DNA from: Chloranthus sessilifolius | Lineage: Eukaryota; Streptophyta; Magnoliopsida; Chloranthales; Chloranthaceae | Direction of reading: 5' to 3' | Length of the DNA stretch: 64,000 nt | NCBI GenBank assembly: GCA_021018995.1 | Contig: CM037597.1 | Span: 20,802,887-20,866,886 of the forward strand | Part shown: piece after piece, positions 22,438 through 36,614 of the stretch | Layout of the letters: each line of letters begins with the position of its first letter | Position numbering within the stretch: position 1 is the first letter of the stretch | The notes under the pieces: model-generated | Told to the model about the DNA's origin: nothing | The model's input: the letters and a program-made list of their open reading frames with translations, nothing else | The model's database searches: none | Position numbers and translations under genes: made by a program

Positions 22438-23611
22438 ATATTTTTAAAAAATATCAACTACTGATGAATTTGAATGAAAAAATGGTCAACTACTGAAGAA
22501 TGGTAATGCTAAATCGGAAAATAACATAAAAACATCTGAAACCCTTTTTTTTTAATTAATTAAAATTCCTAAATTAAGTGGCTTACATTGCATGGACTAC
22601 TAATTAATTTGAATGAAAAAATGGTCAACTACTGAAAAATGGTATGCTAAATTTGAAATTAACATAAAAACATCTAAAACCTTTTTGTTTTTCTAAATAA
22701 TTAAAAAAAAAAAATCTAAATTAAGTGACTTTAATTGCATGGACTACTGATGAATTTGAATGAAAAATGGTCAATCTGAAATATGGTATGCTAAATTTGA
22801 AATTAACATAAAAACATCTAAGACATTTTTTTAATAATTAAAAAAATATCTAAATTAAGTGACTTCCATTGCATGGACTACCGATGAATTTGAATGAAAA
22901 AATGGTCAACTACTGAAAAATGGTATGCTAAATTTGAAATTAACATAAAAACTTTTAAAACAATTTTTTTTTAAAAACTAATTAAACTAAAAATCCTAAA
23001 TTAAGTGACTTCTATTGCATGGACTACTAATGAATTTGAATGAAAAAATGGTCAACTAGTGAAAAAAGGTATGCTAAATCAAAAAATAACATAAAAATAT
23101 CTAAAACATTTTTTTTTAAAATTAATTAAAAAAAATCCTAAATTAAGTGACTTCCATTGCATGAACTACTGATGAATTTGAATAAAAAAATGGTCAACTA
23201 CTGAAAAAAAAGGTATGCTAAATTGGAAAATAACATAAAAACATTTAAAACCTTCTTTATTTTTCAAATTAAAATAAAAATCCTAAATTAAGTGACTTTA
23301 ATTGCATGGACTACTGATGAATTTGAATGAAAAAATAGCCAACTACTGAAAAAAGATATGCTAAATCGGAAAATAACATAAAAACATCTAAAACCTTTTT
23401 TTAAAAAAAATTAATTGAAAAAATTCCTAAATAAAGTGACTTCCATTATATAGACTACTGATGAATTTGAATGAAAAAATGGTCAACTACTGAAAATTGG
23501 TAATGCTGAATCGGAAAATAGCATAAAAACATCTAAAACCTAAATCTATTTAAATTTTAAATTAATTAAAAAAAAATCCTAAATTAGGTGAGTATCATTC
23601 ATACCTTTGTT

Positions 23612-24630
23612 TTAAGCGATGACGACGAGAGAAACGACGGCTGTGATGTCATCTGGCTTCCCACCTTGATAGAAGTGTCCAGCTTTCTGAGCATTTATGG
23701 AAAATGGGGTTGAGCAGTTGTGGTCATTTGACTTGATATTGGCAAACTCAACCAATTTAGAAGCAATTTCTTGTGGAATCAGTCCTTCTCTTGTAGCCTT
23801 CACTACCACCATGACTATCTCCCGATCGGACAAATTATCGAATAACCCATACATTCCGATACGATCACGTCCCCTTCTACCACCCCAAATTGAAACATCT
23901 GCATATATATATATATATATGTGTGTGTGTAATATAATTGAATTGAAAATTAAACAAAACATGTATGTATGATTAATAATAAATAATAAATAATAAAAAA
24001 AAGGGTAGGTAGGTACCTGTGCACTGGTGGGTGTGTCGCTGGACGAGCTACTACCAAGCTGATACGGGCAATTGAATGAATGTTGTTGCACGGGAGATTT
24101 GTGGCGACCCTATTCTTCGACCACTAATAATCCGCTATTGCCAATGTTGAGCCCTTTTATACTCTGCCATCAAAACACTAGTTAGTAATTCAAAATTCAA
24201 ATTTCAAAATTCAAAAACGAAGAAGAAGAAAAAGGAAAATATATTAATTAAGCACCTCATGGTGAAGTGTGAAAATGCAAGCTGTAGAGGCTCCTTGAGA
24301 TTTGGTGTTGGTGTATGCTTCCTTTATAACTCTTGGTTGATCCACCGTAGCTGACATTTTGTTTATTGCTCTTAAAGAGTTGAGCATGAGTTCCCGAGCA
24401 TATATTCCAGAGTCAATTCCTATCTTCTTCAAGCCACCCACACCATCAGCCACCCCAATTGTGTTACACTCTCCACAAATAAAATGTGAATCTTCTCCAA
24501 GCCCGTTTGATGAAGACGCTTTTGGAAGATACTTTGATCCTGAAATCAATTGCAGTCTTTTGGGTCCCATAACCTTCGGCTTCCTCTTCCTGTTGGGTAG
24601 GTGAGTGGATGGGTACAAATCCCAATACAT
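23612..24630 (-). pseudogene. PP2C array unit 6 (exon A open, exons B and C shifted)
   Basis: Exon A (24256-24630) is open for all 125 codons, with one change in STVDLP (L to Q). Exon B (24017-24163) has lost 3 bp at two separate places near its start. Exon C (23612-23898) keeps MFQFG, GLFDNLSD, KPDDITAVVSLVVIA and TAA but is one base short and altered across VAGTDG, destroying the GTDG metal-site motif. The intron between B and C happens to be open in this frame. Confidence 0.82.
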
Positions 24631-25800
24631 TTATTTTTAAAAAATATCAACTACTGATGAATTTGAATGAAAAAATGGTCAACTACTGAAGAATGGTAAT
24701 GCTAAATTGGAAAATAACATAAAAACATCTAAAACCCTTTTTTTTTAATTAATTAAAATTCCTAAATTAAGTGGCTTACATTGCATGGACTACTAATTAA
24801 TTTGAATGAAAAAATGGTCAACTACTGAAAAATGGTATGCTAAATTTGAAATTAACATAAAAACATCTAAAACCTTTTTGTTTTTCTAAATAATTAAAAA
24901 AAAAAATTCAAAATTAAGTGACTTTAATTGCATGGACTACTGATGAATTTGAATGAAAAAATGGTCAACTGCTGAAATATGGTATGCTAAATTTTAAATT
25001 AACATAAAAACATCTAAGACATTTTTTTTTCTAATAATTAAAAAAAATATCTAAATTAAGTGACTTCCATTGCATGGACTACCGATGAATTTGAATGAAA
25101 AAATGGTCAACTACTGAAAAATGGTATGCTAAATTTGAAATTAACATAAAAACATTTAAAACAATTTTTTTTAAAAAAAGTAATTAAACTAAAAATCCTA
25201 AATTAAGTGACTTCTATTGCATGGACTACTAATGAATTTGAATGAAAAAATGGTCAACTAGTGAAAAAAGGTATGCTAAATCAAAAAATAACATAAAAAT
25301 ATCTAAAACATTTTTTTTAAAATTAATTAAAAAATCCTAAATTAAGTGACTTCCATTGCATGAACTCGATGAATTTGAATAAAAAAAATGGTCAACTCTG
25401 AAAAAGGTATGCTAAATTGGAAAATAACATAAAACATTTAAAACCTTCTTTTTTCAAATTAAAATAAAAATCCTAAATTAAGTGACTTTAATTGCATGGA
25501 CTACTGATGAATTTGAATGAAAAAATAGCCAACTACTGAAAAAAGATATGCTAAATCGGAAAATAACATAAAAACATCTAAAACCTTTTTTTTTAAAAAA
25601 TTAATTGAAAAAATTCCTAAATAAAGTGACTTCCATTATATAGACTACTGATGAATTTGAATGAAAAAATGGTCAACTACTGAAAATTGGTAATGCTGAA
25701 TCGGAAAATAGCATAAAAACATCTAAAACCTAAATCTATTGAAACTTTAAACTAATTAAAAAAAAATCCTAAATTAGGTGAGTATCATTCATACCTTTGT

Positions 25801-26808
25801 TATAAGCGATGACGACGAGAGAAAGCTTGGCAAGTGATGTCATCTCGGCTTCCCGCCTTGATAGAAGTGTCCGACTTTACGAGCATTTATGGAAAATGGG
25901 GTTGAGCAGTTGTGGTCATTTGACTTGATATTGGCAAACTCAACCAATTTAGAAGCAATTTCTTGTGGAATCAGTCCTTCTCTTGTAGCCTTCACTACCA
26001 CCGCAGCTATCTCCCAGTCAGACAAATTATCGAATAACCCATACATTCCCGATACGATCCGTCCCAAATTGAAACATCTGCATATATATATATATATGTG
26101 TGTGTAATATAATTGAATTGAAAATTAAACAAAACATGTATGTATGATTAATAATAAATAATAAATAATAAAAAAAAGGGTAGGTAGGTACCTGTGCACT
26201 GGTGGGTGTGTCGCTGGACGAGCTACTACCAAGCTGATACGGGCAATTGAATGAATGTTGTTGCACGGGAGATTTGTAGGCGACCCTGTTCTTTCTGACC
26301 ACTAATAATCCGCTATCGCCAATGTTGAGCCCTTTTATACTCTGCCATCAAAACACTAGTTAGTAATTCAAAATTCAAATTTCAAAATTCAAAAACGAAG
26401 AAGAAGAAAAAGGAAAATATATTAATTAAGCACCTCATGGTGAAGTGTGAAAATGCAAGCTGTAGAGGCTCCTTGAGATTTGGTGTTGGTGTATGCTTCC
26501 TTTATAACTCTTGGTAGATCCACCGTAGCTGACATTTTGTTTATTGCTCTTAAAGAGTTGAGCATGAGTTCCCGAGCATATATTCCAGAGTCAATTCCTA
26601 TCTTCTTCAAGCCACCCACACCATCAGCCACCCCAATTGTGTTACACTCTCCACAAATAAAATGTGAATCTTCTCCAAGCCCGTTTGATGAAGACGCTTT
26701 TGGAAGATACTTTGATCCTGAAATCAATTTCAGTCTTTTGGGTCCCATAACCTTCGGCTTCCTCTTCCTGCTGGGTAGGTGGGTGGATGGGTACAAATCC
26801 CAATACAT
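25801..26808 (-). pseudogene. PP2C array unit 7 (exons A and B clean, exon C damaged and stop changed)
   Basis: Exon A (26434-26808) and exon B (26192-26341) match the consensus with intact donors and acceptors. Exon C (about 25801-26077) has lost bases between FQFG and MYGLFDN, and again after GGKP, so the DDIT motif is out of frame. The usual TTAAGC (stop plus last alanine codon) reads TATAAGC, removing the normal stop. Confidence 0.83.
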
Positions 26809-27902
26809 ATATTTTTAAAAAATATCAACTACTGATGAATTTGAATGAAAAAATGGTCAACTACTGAAGAATGGTAATGCTAAATCGGAAAATAACATAA
26901 AAACATCTGAAACCCTTTTTTTTTAATTAATTAAAATTCCTAAATTAAGTGGCTTACATTGCATGGACTACTAATTAATTTGAATGAAAAAATGGTCAAC
27001 TACTGAAAAATGGTATGCTAAATTTGAAATTAACATAAAAACATCTAAAACCTTTTTGTTTTTCTAAATAATTAAAAAAAAAAAATCTAAATTAAGTGAC
27101 TTTAATTGCATGGACTACTGATGAATTTGAATGAAAAAATGGTCAACTGCTGAAATATGGTATGCTAAATTTGAAATTAACATAAAAACATCTAAGACAT
27201 TTTTTTTTTTAATAATTAAAAAAAATATCTAAATTAAGTGACTTCCATTGCATGGACTACCGATGAATTTGAATGAAAAAATGGTCAACTACTGAAAAAT
27301 GGTATGCTAAATTTGAAATTAACATAAAAACATTTAAAACAATTTTTTTTAAAAACTAATTAAACTAAAAATCCTAAATTAAGTGACTTCTATTGCATGG
27401 ACTACTAATGAATTTGAATGAAAAAATGGTCAACTAGTGAAAAAGGTATGCTAAATCAAAAATAACATAATAATATCTAAAACATTTTTTTTTTAAATTA
27501 ATTAAAAAAAATCCTAAATTAAGTGACTTCCATTGCATGAACTACTGATGAATTTGAATAAAAAAATGGTCAACTACTGAAAAAAGGTATGCTAAATTGG
27601 AAAATAACATAAAAACATTTAAAACCTTCTTTTTTTTTCAAATTAAAATAAAAATCCTAAATTAAGTGACTTTAATTGCATGGACTACTGATGAATTTGA
27701 ATGAAAAAATAGATGCCAGCTGAAAAAAGATATGCTAAATCGGAAAATAAGATGAATTTGAATGAAAAAATGGTCAACTACTGAAAATTGGTAATGCTGA
27801 ATCGGAAAATAGCATAAAAACATCTAAAACCTAAATCTATTTAAATTTTAAATTAATTAAAAAAAAATCCTAAATTAGGTGAGTATCATTCATACCTTTG
27901 TT
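26809..27902. repeat. Spacer 7 with fusion of monomers 7 and 8
   Basis: This is the shortest spacer (1094 bp). Near 27710-27755 monomer 7 is altered (ATAGATGCCAGCTG) and jumps into the GATGAATTTGAATG core of monomer 8. About 100 bp are lost, including the diagnostic CATTATATAGAC. The unit-to-unit spacing here is correspondingly small (2091 bp). Confidence 0.8.
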
Positions 27903-28908
27903 TTAAGCGATGACGACGAGAGAAAGCTGTGATGTCATCGCTTCCGCCTTGATAGAAGTGTCCGACTTTACGAGCATTTATGGAAAATGGGGTTGGCCGA
28001 TTGTGGTCATTTGACTTGATATTGGCAAACTCAACCAATTTAGAAGCAATTTCTTGTGGAATCGGTCCTTCTCTTGTAGCCTTCACTACCACCATGACTA
28101 TCTCCCAATCAGACAAATTATCGAATAACCCATCTGTTCCAGCCACGATCACGTCGCCTTCTACCACCCCAAATTGAAACATCTGCATATATATATATAT
28201 ATATGTGTGTGTAATATAATTGAATTGAAAATTAAACAAAACATGTATGTATGATTAATAATAAATAATAAATAATAAAAAAAAGGGTAGGTAGGTACAC
28301 ATGCCTTTGGTGGTGTGTCACATTTAGCTACTACCAAGTCGATACGGGCAATTGAATGAATGTTGTTGCACGGGAGATTTGTAGGCACCCTATTCTTTCG
28401 ACCACTAATAATCCGCTTATCGCCAATGTTGAGCCCTTTTATACTCGCCATCAAAACACTAGTTAGTAATTCAAAATTCAAATTTCAAAATTCAAAAGCG
28501 AAGAAGAAGAAAAAGGAAAATATATTAATTAAGCACCTCATGGTGAAGTGTGAAAATGCAAGCTGTAGAGGCTCCTTGAGATTTGGTGTTGGTGTATGCT
28601 TCCTTTATAACTCTTGGTAGATCTACCGTAGCTGACATTTTGTTTATTGCTCTTAAAGAGTTGAGCATGAGTTCCCGAGCATATATTCCAGAGTCAATTC
28701 CTATCTTCTTCAAGCCACCCACACCATCAGCCACCCCAATTGTGGTACACTCTCCACAAATAAAATGTCTATCTTCTCCAAGCCCGCTTTGATGAAGACG
28801 CTTTTGGAAGATACTTTGATCACAAATCAATTTCACTTTTGGGTCCCATAACCTTGACTTCCTCTTCCTGCTGGGTAGGTGGGTGGATGGGTACAAATCC
28901 CAATACAT
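27903..28908 (-). pseudogene. PP2C array unit 8 (exon A nearly open)
   Basis: Exon A (28537-28908) is open over 124 codons because its indels compensate. The N-terminal third is read in a shifted frame (RLWDPKVKLI, KRLHQSGLGED), while GLGEDRHF, GVADGVGG and AREL are kept. Exon B (about 28300-28445) has lost the acceptor AG and much of its 3' half. Exon C (27903-28182) is 8 bp short but keeps VAGTDGLFDN and SDDIT-like sequence. It carries the AGATCTACC variant shared with units 10, 11 and 14. Confidence 0.8.
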
Positions 28909-30086
28909 ATATTTTTAAAAAATATCAACTACTGATGAATTTGAATGAAAAAATGGTCAACTACTGAAGAATGGTAATGCTAAATCGGAAAATAACATAA
29001 AATCATCTGAAACCCTTTTTTTTTAATTAATTAAAATTCCTAAATTAAGTGGCTTACATTGCATGGACTACTAATTAATTTGAATGAAAAAATGGTCAAC
29101 TACTGAAAAATGGTATGCTAAATTTGAAATTAACATAAAAACATCTAAAACCTTTTTGTTTTTCTAAATAATTAAAAAAAAAAAATCTAAATTAAGTGAC
29201 TTTAATTGCATGGACTACTGATGAATTTGAATGAAAAAATGGTCAACTGCTGAAATATGGTATGCTAAATTTGAAATTAACATAAAAACATCTAAGACAT
29301 TTTTTTTTTTAATAATTAAAAAAAATATCTAAATTAAGTGACTTCCATTGCATGGACTACCGATGAATTTGAATGAAAAAATGGTCAACTACTGAAAAAT
29401 GGTATGCTAAATTTGAAATTAACATAAAAACATTTAAAACAATTTTTTTTTAAAAACTATTTAAACTAAAAATCCTAAATTAAGTGACTTCTATTGCATG
29501 GACTACTAATGAATTTGAATGAAAAAATGGTCAACTAGTGAAAAAAGGTATGCTAAATCAAAAAATAACATAAAAATATCTAAAACATTTTTTTTAAATT
29601 AATTAAAAAAAATCCTAAATTAAGTGACTTCCATTGCATGAACTACTGATGAATTTGAATAAAAAAATGGTCAACTACTGAAAAAAGGTATGCTAAATTG
29701 GAAAATAACATAAAAACATTTAAAACCTTCTTTTTTTTTCAAATTAAAATAAAAATCCTAAATTAAGTGACTTTAATTGCATGCACTACTGATGAATTTG
29801 AATGAAAAAATAGCCAACTACTGAAAAAAGATATGCTAAATCGGAAAATAACATAAAAACATTTAAAACCTTTTTTTAAAAAAAATTAATTGAAAAAATT
29901 CCTAAATAAAGTGACTTCCATTATATAGACTACTGATGAATTTGAATGAAAAAATGGTCAACTACTGAAAATTGGTAATGCTGAATCGGAAAATAGCATA
30001 AAAACATCTAAAACCTAAATCTATTTAAATTTTAAATTAATTAAAAAAAAATCCTAAATTAGGTGAGTATCATTCATACCTTTGTT

Positions 30087-31100
30087 TTAAGCGATGACGA
30101 CGAGAGAAAGCAGCGGCGTGATGTCATCCGGCTTCCGCCTTGATAGAAGTGTCCGACTTTACGAGCATTTATGGAAAATGGGGTTGAGCAGTTGTGGTCA
30201 TTTGACTTGATATTGGCAAACTCAACCAATTTAGAAGCAATTTCTTGTGGCATCAGTCCTTCTCTTGTAGCCTTCACTACCACCGCACCTATCTCCCCAC
30301 GGACAAATTATCGAATAACCCATACATTTCCACGATCACGTCGCCTTCTACCACCCCAAATTGAAACATCTGCATATATATATATATCTGTGTGTGTAAT
30401 ATAATTGAATTGAAAATTAAACAAAACATGTATGTATGATTAATAATAAATAATAAATAATAAAAAAAAGGGTAGGTAGGTACCTGTGCACTGGTGGGTG
30501 TGTCGCTGGACGAGCTACTACCAAGCTGATACGGGCAATTGAATGAATGTTGTTGCACGGGAGATTTGTAGGCGACCCTATTCTTTCTGACCACTAATAA
30601 TCCGCTATCGCCAATGTTGAGCCCTTTTATACTCTGCCATCAAAACACTAGTTAGTAATTCAAAATTCAAATTTCAAAATTCAAAAACGAAGAAGAAGAA
30701 AAAGGAAAATATATTAATTAAGCACCTCATGGTGAAGTGTGAAAATGCAAGCTGTAGAGGCTCCTTGAGATTTGGTGTTGGTGTATGCTTCCTTTATAAC
30801 TCTTGGTAGATCCACCGTAGCTGACATTTTGTTTATTGCTCTTAAAGAGTTGAGCATGAGTTCCCGAGCATATATTCCAGAGTCAATTCCTATCTTCTTC
30901 AAGCCACCCACACCATCAGCCACCCCAATTGTGTTACACTCTCCACAAATAAAATGTGAATCTTCTCCAAACCCGTTTGATGAAGACGCTTTTGGAAGAT
31001 ACTTTGATCCTGAAATCAATTTCAGTCTTTTGGGTCCCATAACCTTCGGCTTCCTCTTCCTGCTGGGTAGGTGGGTGGATGGGTACAAATCCCAATACAT
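30087..31100 (-). pseudogene. PP2C array unit 9 (exons A and B clean, exon C damaged)
   Basis: Exon A (30726-31100) is open and near consensus (one L-to-F change in GLGED). Exon B (30484-30633) is perfect. Exon C (30087-30369) has lost bases around VAGTDG and the NLSDWE codons and again near KPDDIT and the C-terminus, so three shifts separate MFQFG from the stop. Confidence 0.83.
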
Positions 31101-32278
31101 ATATTTTTAAAAAATATCAACTACTGATGAATTTGAATGAAAAAATGGTCAACTACTGAAGAATGGTAATGCTAAATCGGAAAATAACATAAAATCATCT
31201 GAAACCCTTTTTTTTTAATTAATTAAAATTCCTAAATTAAGTGGCTTACATTGCATGGACTACTAATTAATTTGAATGAAAAAATGGTCAACTACTGAAA
31301 AATGGTATGCTAAATTTGAAATTAACATAAAAACATCTAAAACCTTTTTGTTTTTCTAAATAATTAAAAAAAAAAAATCTAAATTAAGTGACTTTAATTG
31401 CATGGACTACTGATGAATTTGAATGAAAAAATGGTCAACTGCTGAAATATGGTATGCTAAATTTGAAATTAACATAAAAACATCTAAGACATTTTTTTTT
31501 TTAATAATTAAAAAAAATATCTAAATTAAGTGACTTCCATTGCATGGACTACCGATGAATTTGAATGAAAAAATGGTCAATTACTTAAAAATGGTATGCT
31601 AAATTTGAAATTAACATAAAAACATTTAAAACAATTTTTTTTTAAAAACTAATTAAACTAAAAATCCTAAATTAAGTGACTTCTATTGCATGGACTACTA
31701 ATGAATTTGAATGAAAAAATGGTCAACTAGTGAAAAAAGGTATGCTAAATCAAAAAATAACATAAAAATATCTAAAACATTTTTTTTTAAAATTAATTAA
31801 AAAAAATCCTAAATTAAGTGACTTCCATTGCATGAACTACTGATGAATTTGAATAAAAAAATGGTCAACTACTGAAAAAAGGTATGCTAAATTGGAAAAT
31901 AACATAAAAACATTTAAAACCTTCTTTTTTTTTCAAATTAAAATAAAAATCCTAAATTAAGTGACTTTAATTGCATGCACTACTGATGAATTTGAATGAA
32001 AAAATAGCCAACTACTGAAAAAAGATATGCTAAATCGGAAAATAACATAAAAACATTTAAAACCTTTTTTTAAAAAAAATTAATTGAAAAAATTCCTAAA
32101 TAAAGTGACTTCCATTATATAGACTACTGATGAATTTGAATGAAAAAATGGTCAACTACTGAAAATTGGTAATGCTGAATCGGAAAATAGCATAAAAACA
32201 TCTAAAACCTAAATCTATTTAAATCTTAAATTAATTAAAAAAATCCTAAATTAGGTGAGTATCATTCATACCTTTGTT

Positions 32279-33285
32279 TTAAGCGATGACGAGAGAAAGC
32301 AGACTTGTGATGTCATCGGCTTCCCGCCTTGATAGAAGTGTCCAGCTTTCTGAGCATTTATGGAAAATGGGGTTGAGCAGTTGTGGTCATTTGACTTGAT
32401 ATTGGCAAACTCAACCAATTTAGAAGCAATTTCTTGTGGAATCAGTCCTTCTCTTGTAGCCTTCACTACCACCACAGCTATCTCCCAGTCAGACAAATTA
32501 TCGAATAACCCATCTGTTCCAGCCACGATCACGTCGCCTTCTACCACCCCAAATTGAAACATCTGCATATATATATATATGTGTGTGTAATATAATTGAA
32601 TTGAAAATTAAACAAAACATGTATGTATGATTAATAATAAATAATAAATAATAAAAAAAAGGGTAGGTAGGTACCTGTGCACTGGTGGGTGTGTCGCTGG
32701 ACGAGCTACTACCAAGCTGATACGGGCAATTGAATGAATGTTGTTGCACGGGAGATTTGTAGGCGACCCTATTCTTTCTGACCACTAATAATCCGCTATC
32801 GCCAATGTTGAGCCCTTTTATACTCTGCCATCAAAACACTAGTTAGTAATTCAAAATTCAAATTTCAAAATTCAAAAACGAAGAAGAAGAAAAAGGAAAA
32901 TATATTAATTAAGCACCTCATGGTGAAGTGTGAAAATGCAAGCTGTAGAGGCTCCTTGAGATTTGGTGTTGGTGTATGCTTCCTTTATAACTCTTGGTAG
33001 ATCTACCGTAGCTGACATTTTGTTTATTGCTCTTAAAGAGTTGAGCATGAGTTCCCGAGCATATATTCCAGAGTCAATTCCTATCTTCTTCAAGCCACCC
33101 ACACCATCAGCCACCCCAATTGTGTTACACTCTCCACAAATAAAATGTGAATCTTCTCCAAGCCCGTTTGATGAAGACGCTTTTGGAAGATACTTTGATC
33201 CTGAAATCAATTTCAGACTTTTGGGTCCCATAACCTTGACTTCCTCTTCCGGGTAGGTGGGTGGATGGTACAAATCCCAATACAT
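32279..33285 (-). pseudogene. PP2C array unit 10 (open except for the extreme C-terminus)
   Basis: Exon B (32675-32824) is perfect. Exon C (32279-32562) reads cleanly from MFQFGVVEGD through GTDGLFDNLSDWE to YQGGKP, then shifts so that DDITAVV is lost (CATCTGGC is CATCGGC and the last codons are altered). Exon A (32917-33285) is open over 123 codons, with six bases missing in the YPSTHLP region. The GED and DGVGG motifs are intact. Confidence 0.82.
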
Positions 33286-34445
33286 ATATTTTTAAAAAAT
33301 ATCAACTCTTGATGAATTTGAATGAAAAATGGTCAACTGAAGAATGGTAATGCTAAATCGGAAAATAACATAAAATCATCTGAAACCCTTTTTTTTTAAT
33401 TAATTAAAATTCCTAAATTAAGTGGCTTACATTGCATGGACTACTAATTAATTTGAATGAAAAAATGGTCAACTACTGAAAAATGGTATGCTAAATTTGA
33501 AATTAACATAAAAACATCTAAAACCTTTTTGTTTTTCTAAATAATTAAAAAAAAATCTAAATTAAGTGACTTTAATTGCATGGACTCGATGAATTTGAAT
33601 GAAAAAATGGTCAATCTGAAATATGGTATGCTAAATTGGAAATTAACATAAAAACATCTAAGACATTTTTTTTTTAATAATTAAAAAAAATATCTAAATT
33701 AAGTGACTTCCATCGCATGGACTACCGATGAATTTGAATGAAAAAATGGTCAACTACTGAAAAATGGTATGCTAAATTTGAAATTAACATAAAAACATTT
33801 AAAACAATTTTTTTTAAAAAACTAATTAAACTAAAAATCCTAAATTAAGTGACTTCTATTGCATGGACTACTAATGAATTTGAATGAAAAATGGTCAACT
33901 AGTGAAAAAGGTATGCTAAATCAAAAATAACATAAAAATATCTAAAACATTTTTTTAAATAAATTAAATAATCCTAAATTAAGTGACTTCCATTGCATGA
34001 ACTACTGATGAATTTGAATAAAAAAATGGTCAACTACTGAAAAAAGGTATGCTAAATTGGAAAATAACATAAAAACATTTAAAACCTTCTTTTTTTTTCA
34101 AATTAAAATAAAAATCCTAAATTAAGTGACTTTAATTGCATGGACTACTGATGAATTTGAATGAAAAAATAGCCAACTACTGAAAAAAGATATGCTAAAT
34201 CGGAAAATAACATAAAAACATCTAAAACCTTTTTTTTTTAAAAATTAATTGAAAAAATTCCTAAATAAAGTGACTTCCATTATATAGACTACTGATGAAT
34301 TTGAATGAAAAAATGGTCAACTACTGAAAATTGGTAATGCTGAATCGGAAAATAGCATAAAAACATCTAAAACCTAAATCTATTTAAATTTTAAATTAAT
34401 TAAAAAAAAATCCTAAATTAGGTGAGTATCATTCATACCTTTGTT

Positions 34446-35446
34446 TTAAGCGATGACGACGAGAGAAACGACGGCTGTGATGTCATCTGGCTTCCCGCCT
34501 TGATAGAAGTGTCCAGCTTTCTGAGCATTTATGGAAAATGGGGTTGAGCAGTTGTGGTCATTTGACTTGATATTGGCAAACTCAACCAATTTAGAAGCAA
34601 TTTCTTGTGGAATCAGTCCTTCTCTTGTAGCCTTCACTACCACCGCAGCTATCTCCCAGTCAGACAAATTATCGAATAACCCATACATTTCCAAATGATC
34701 ACTTCTACCACCCCAAATTGAAACATCTGCATATATATTTATATATATATGTGTAATATAATTGAATTGAAAATTAAACAAAACATGTATGTATGATTAA
34801 TAATAAATAATAAATAATAAAAAAAAGGGTAGGTAGGTACCTGTGCACTGGTGGGTGTGTCGCTGGACGAGCTACTACCAAGCTGATACGGGCAATTGAA
34901 TGAATGATGTTGCACGGGAGATTGGTAGGCGACCCTATTCTTTCGACCACTAATAATCCGCTATCGCCAATGTTGAGCCCTTTTATACTCGCCATCAAAA
35001 CACTAGTTAGTAATTCAAAATTCAAATTTCAAAATTCAAAACGAAGAAGAAGAAAAAGGAAAATATATTAATTAAGCACCTCATGGTGAAGTGTGAAAAT
35101 GCAAGAGGCTCCTTGAGATTTGGTGTTGGTGTATGCTTCCTTTATAACTCTTGGTAGATCTACCGTAGCTGACATTTTGTTTATTGCTCTTAAAGAGTTG
35201 AGCATGAGTTCCCGAGCATATATTCCAGAGTCAATTCCTATCTTCTTCAAGCCACCCACACCATCAGCCACCCCAATTGTGTTACACTCCACAAATAAAA
35301 TGTGAATCTTCTCCAAGCCCGTTTGATGAAGACGCTTTTGGAAGATACTTTGATCCTGAAATCAATTTCAGTCTTTTGGGTCCCATAACCTTCGGCTTCC
35401 TCTTCCTGCTGGGTAGGTGGGTGGATGGGTACAAATCCCAATACAT
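34446..35446 (-). pseudogene. PP2C array unit 11 (exon A and exon C shifted)
   Basis: Exon C (34446-34726) is intact from GLFDNLSDWE to TAA, but 7 bp are missing across EGDVIVAGTD. Exon B (34841-34989) is one base short and its acceptor AG is lost. Exon A (35080-35446) shifts near STACIF and again between GLGED and GECNT, where ACACTCTCCAC is ACACTCCAC. It carries AGATCTACC. Confidence 0.82.
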
Positions 35447-36614
35447 ATATTTTTAAAAAATATCAACTACTGATGAATTTGAATGAAAAAATGGTCAACT
35501 ACTGAAGAATGGTAATGCTAAATCGGAAAATAACATAAAATCATCTGAAACCCTTTTTTTTTAATTAATTAAAATTCCTAAATTAAGTGGCTTACATTGC
35601 ATGGACTACTAATTAATTTGAATGAAAAAATGGTCAACTACTGAAAAATGGTATGCTAAATTTGAAATTAACATAAAAACATCTAAGACATTTATTTTAT
35701 TAATAATTAAAAAAAAAATCTAAATTAAGAGACTTTAATTGCATGGACTCTTGATGAATTTGAATGAAAAATGGTCAACTGAAATATGGTATGCTAAATT
35801 TGAAATTAACATAAAAACATCTAAGACATTTTTTTTTTAATAATTAAAAAAAATATCTAAATTAAGTGACTTCCATCGCATGGACTACCGATGAATTTGA
35901 ATGAAAAAATGGTCAACTACTGAAAAATGGTATGCTAAATTTGAAATTAACATAAAAACATTTAAAACAATTTTTTTTTAAAAACTAATTAAACTAAAAA
36001 TCCTAAAATAAGTGACTTCTATTGCATGGACTACTAATGAATTTGAATGAAAAAATGGTCAACTAGTGAAAAAAGGTATGCTAAATCAAAAAATAACATA
36101 AAAATATCTAAAACATTTTTTTTTAAAATTAATTAAAAAAAATCCTAAATTAAGTGACTTCCATTGCATGAACTACTGATGAATTTGAATAAAAAAATGG
36201 TCAACTACTGAAAAAAGGTATGCTAAATTGGAAAATAACATAAAAACATTTAAAACCTTCTTTTTTTTTCAAATTAAAATAAAAATCCTAAATTAAGTGA
36301 CTTTAATTGCATGGACTACTGATGAATTTGAATGAAAAAATAGCCAACTACTGAAAAAAGATATGCTAAATCGGAAAATAACATAAAAACATCTAAAACC
36401 TTTTTTTTTTTAAAATTAATTGAAAAAATTCCTAAATAAAGTGACTTCCATTATATAGACTCTTGATGAATTTGAATGAAAAATGGTCAACTCTTGAAAA
36501 TTGGTAATCTTGAATCGAAAATAGCATAAAAACATCTAAAACCTAAATCTATTTAAATTTTAAATTAATAAAAAAAAAATCCTAAATTAGGTGAGTATCA
36601 TTCATACCTTTGTT

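Noticed and set aside
26480..26818. Plus-strand 112-codon frame recurring in many units
   Set aside because: It is the exact antisense of PP2C exon A. It persists only because exon A is conserved, and has no start context or domain of its own.
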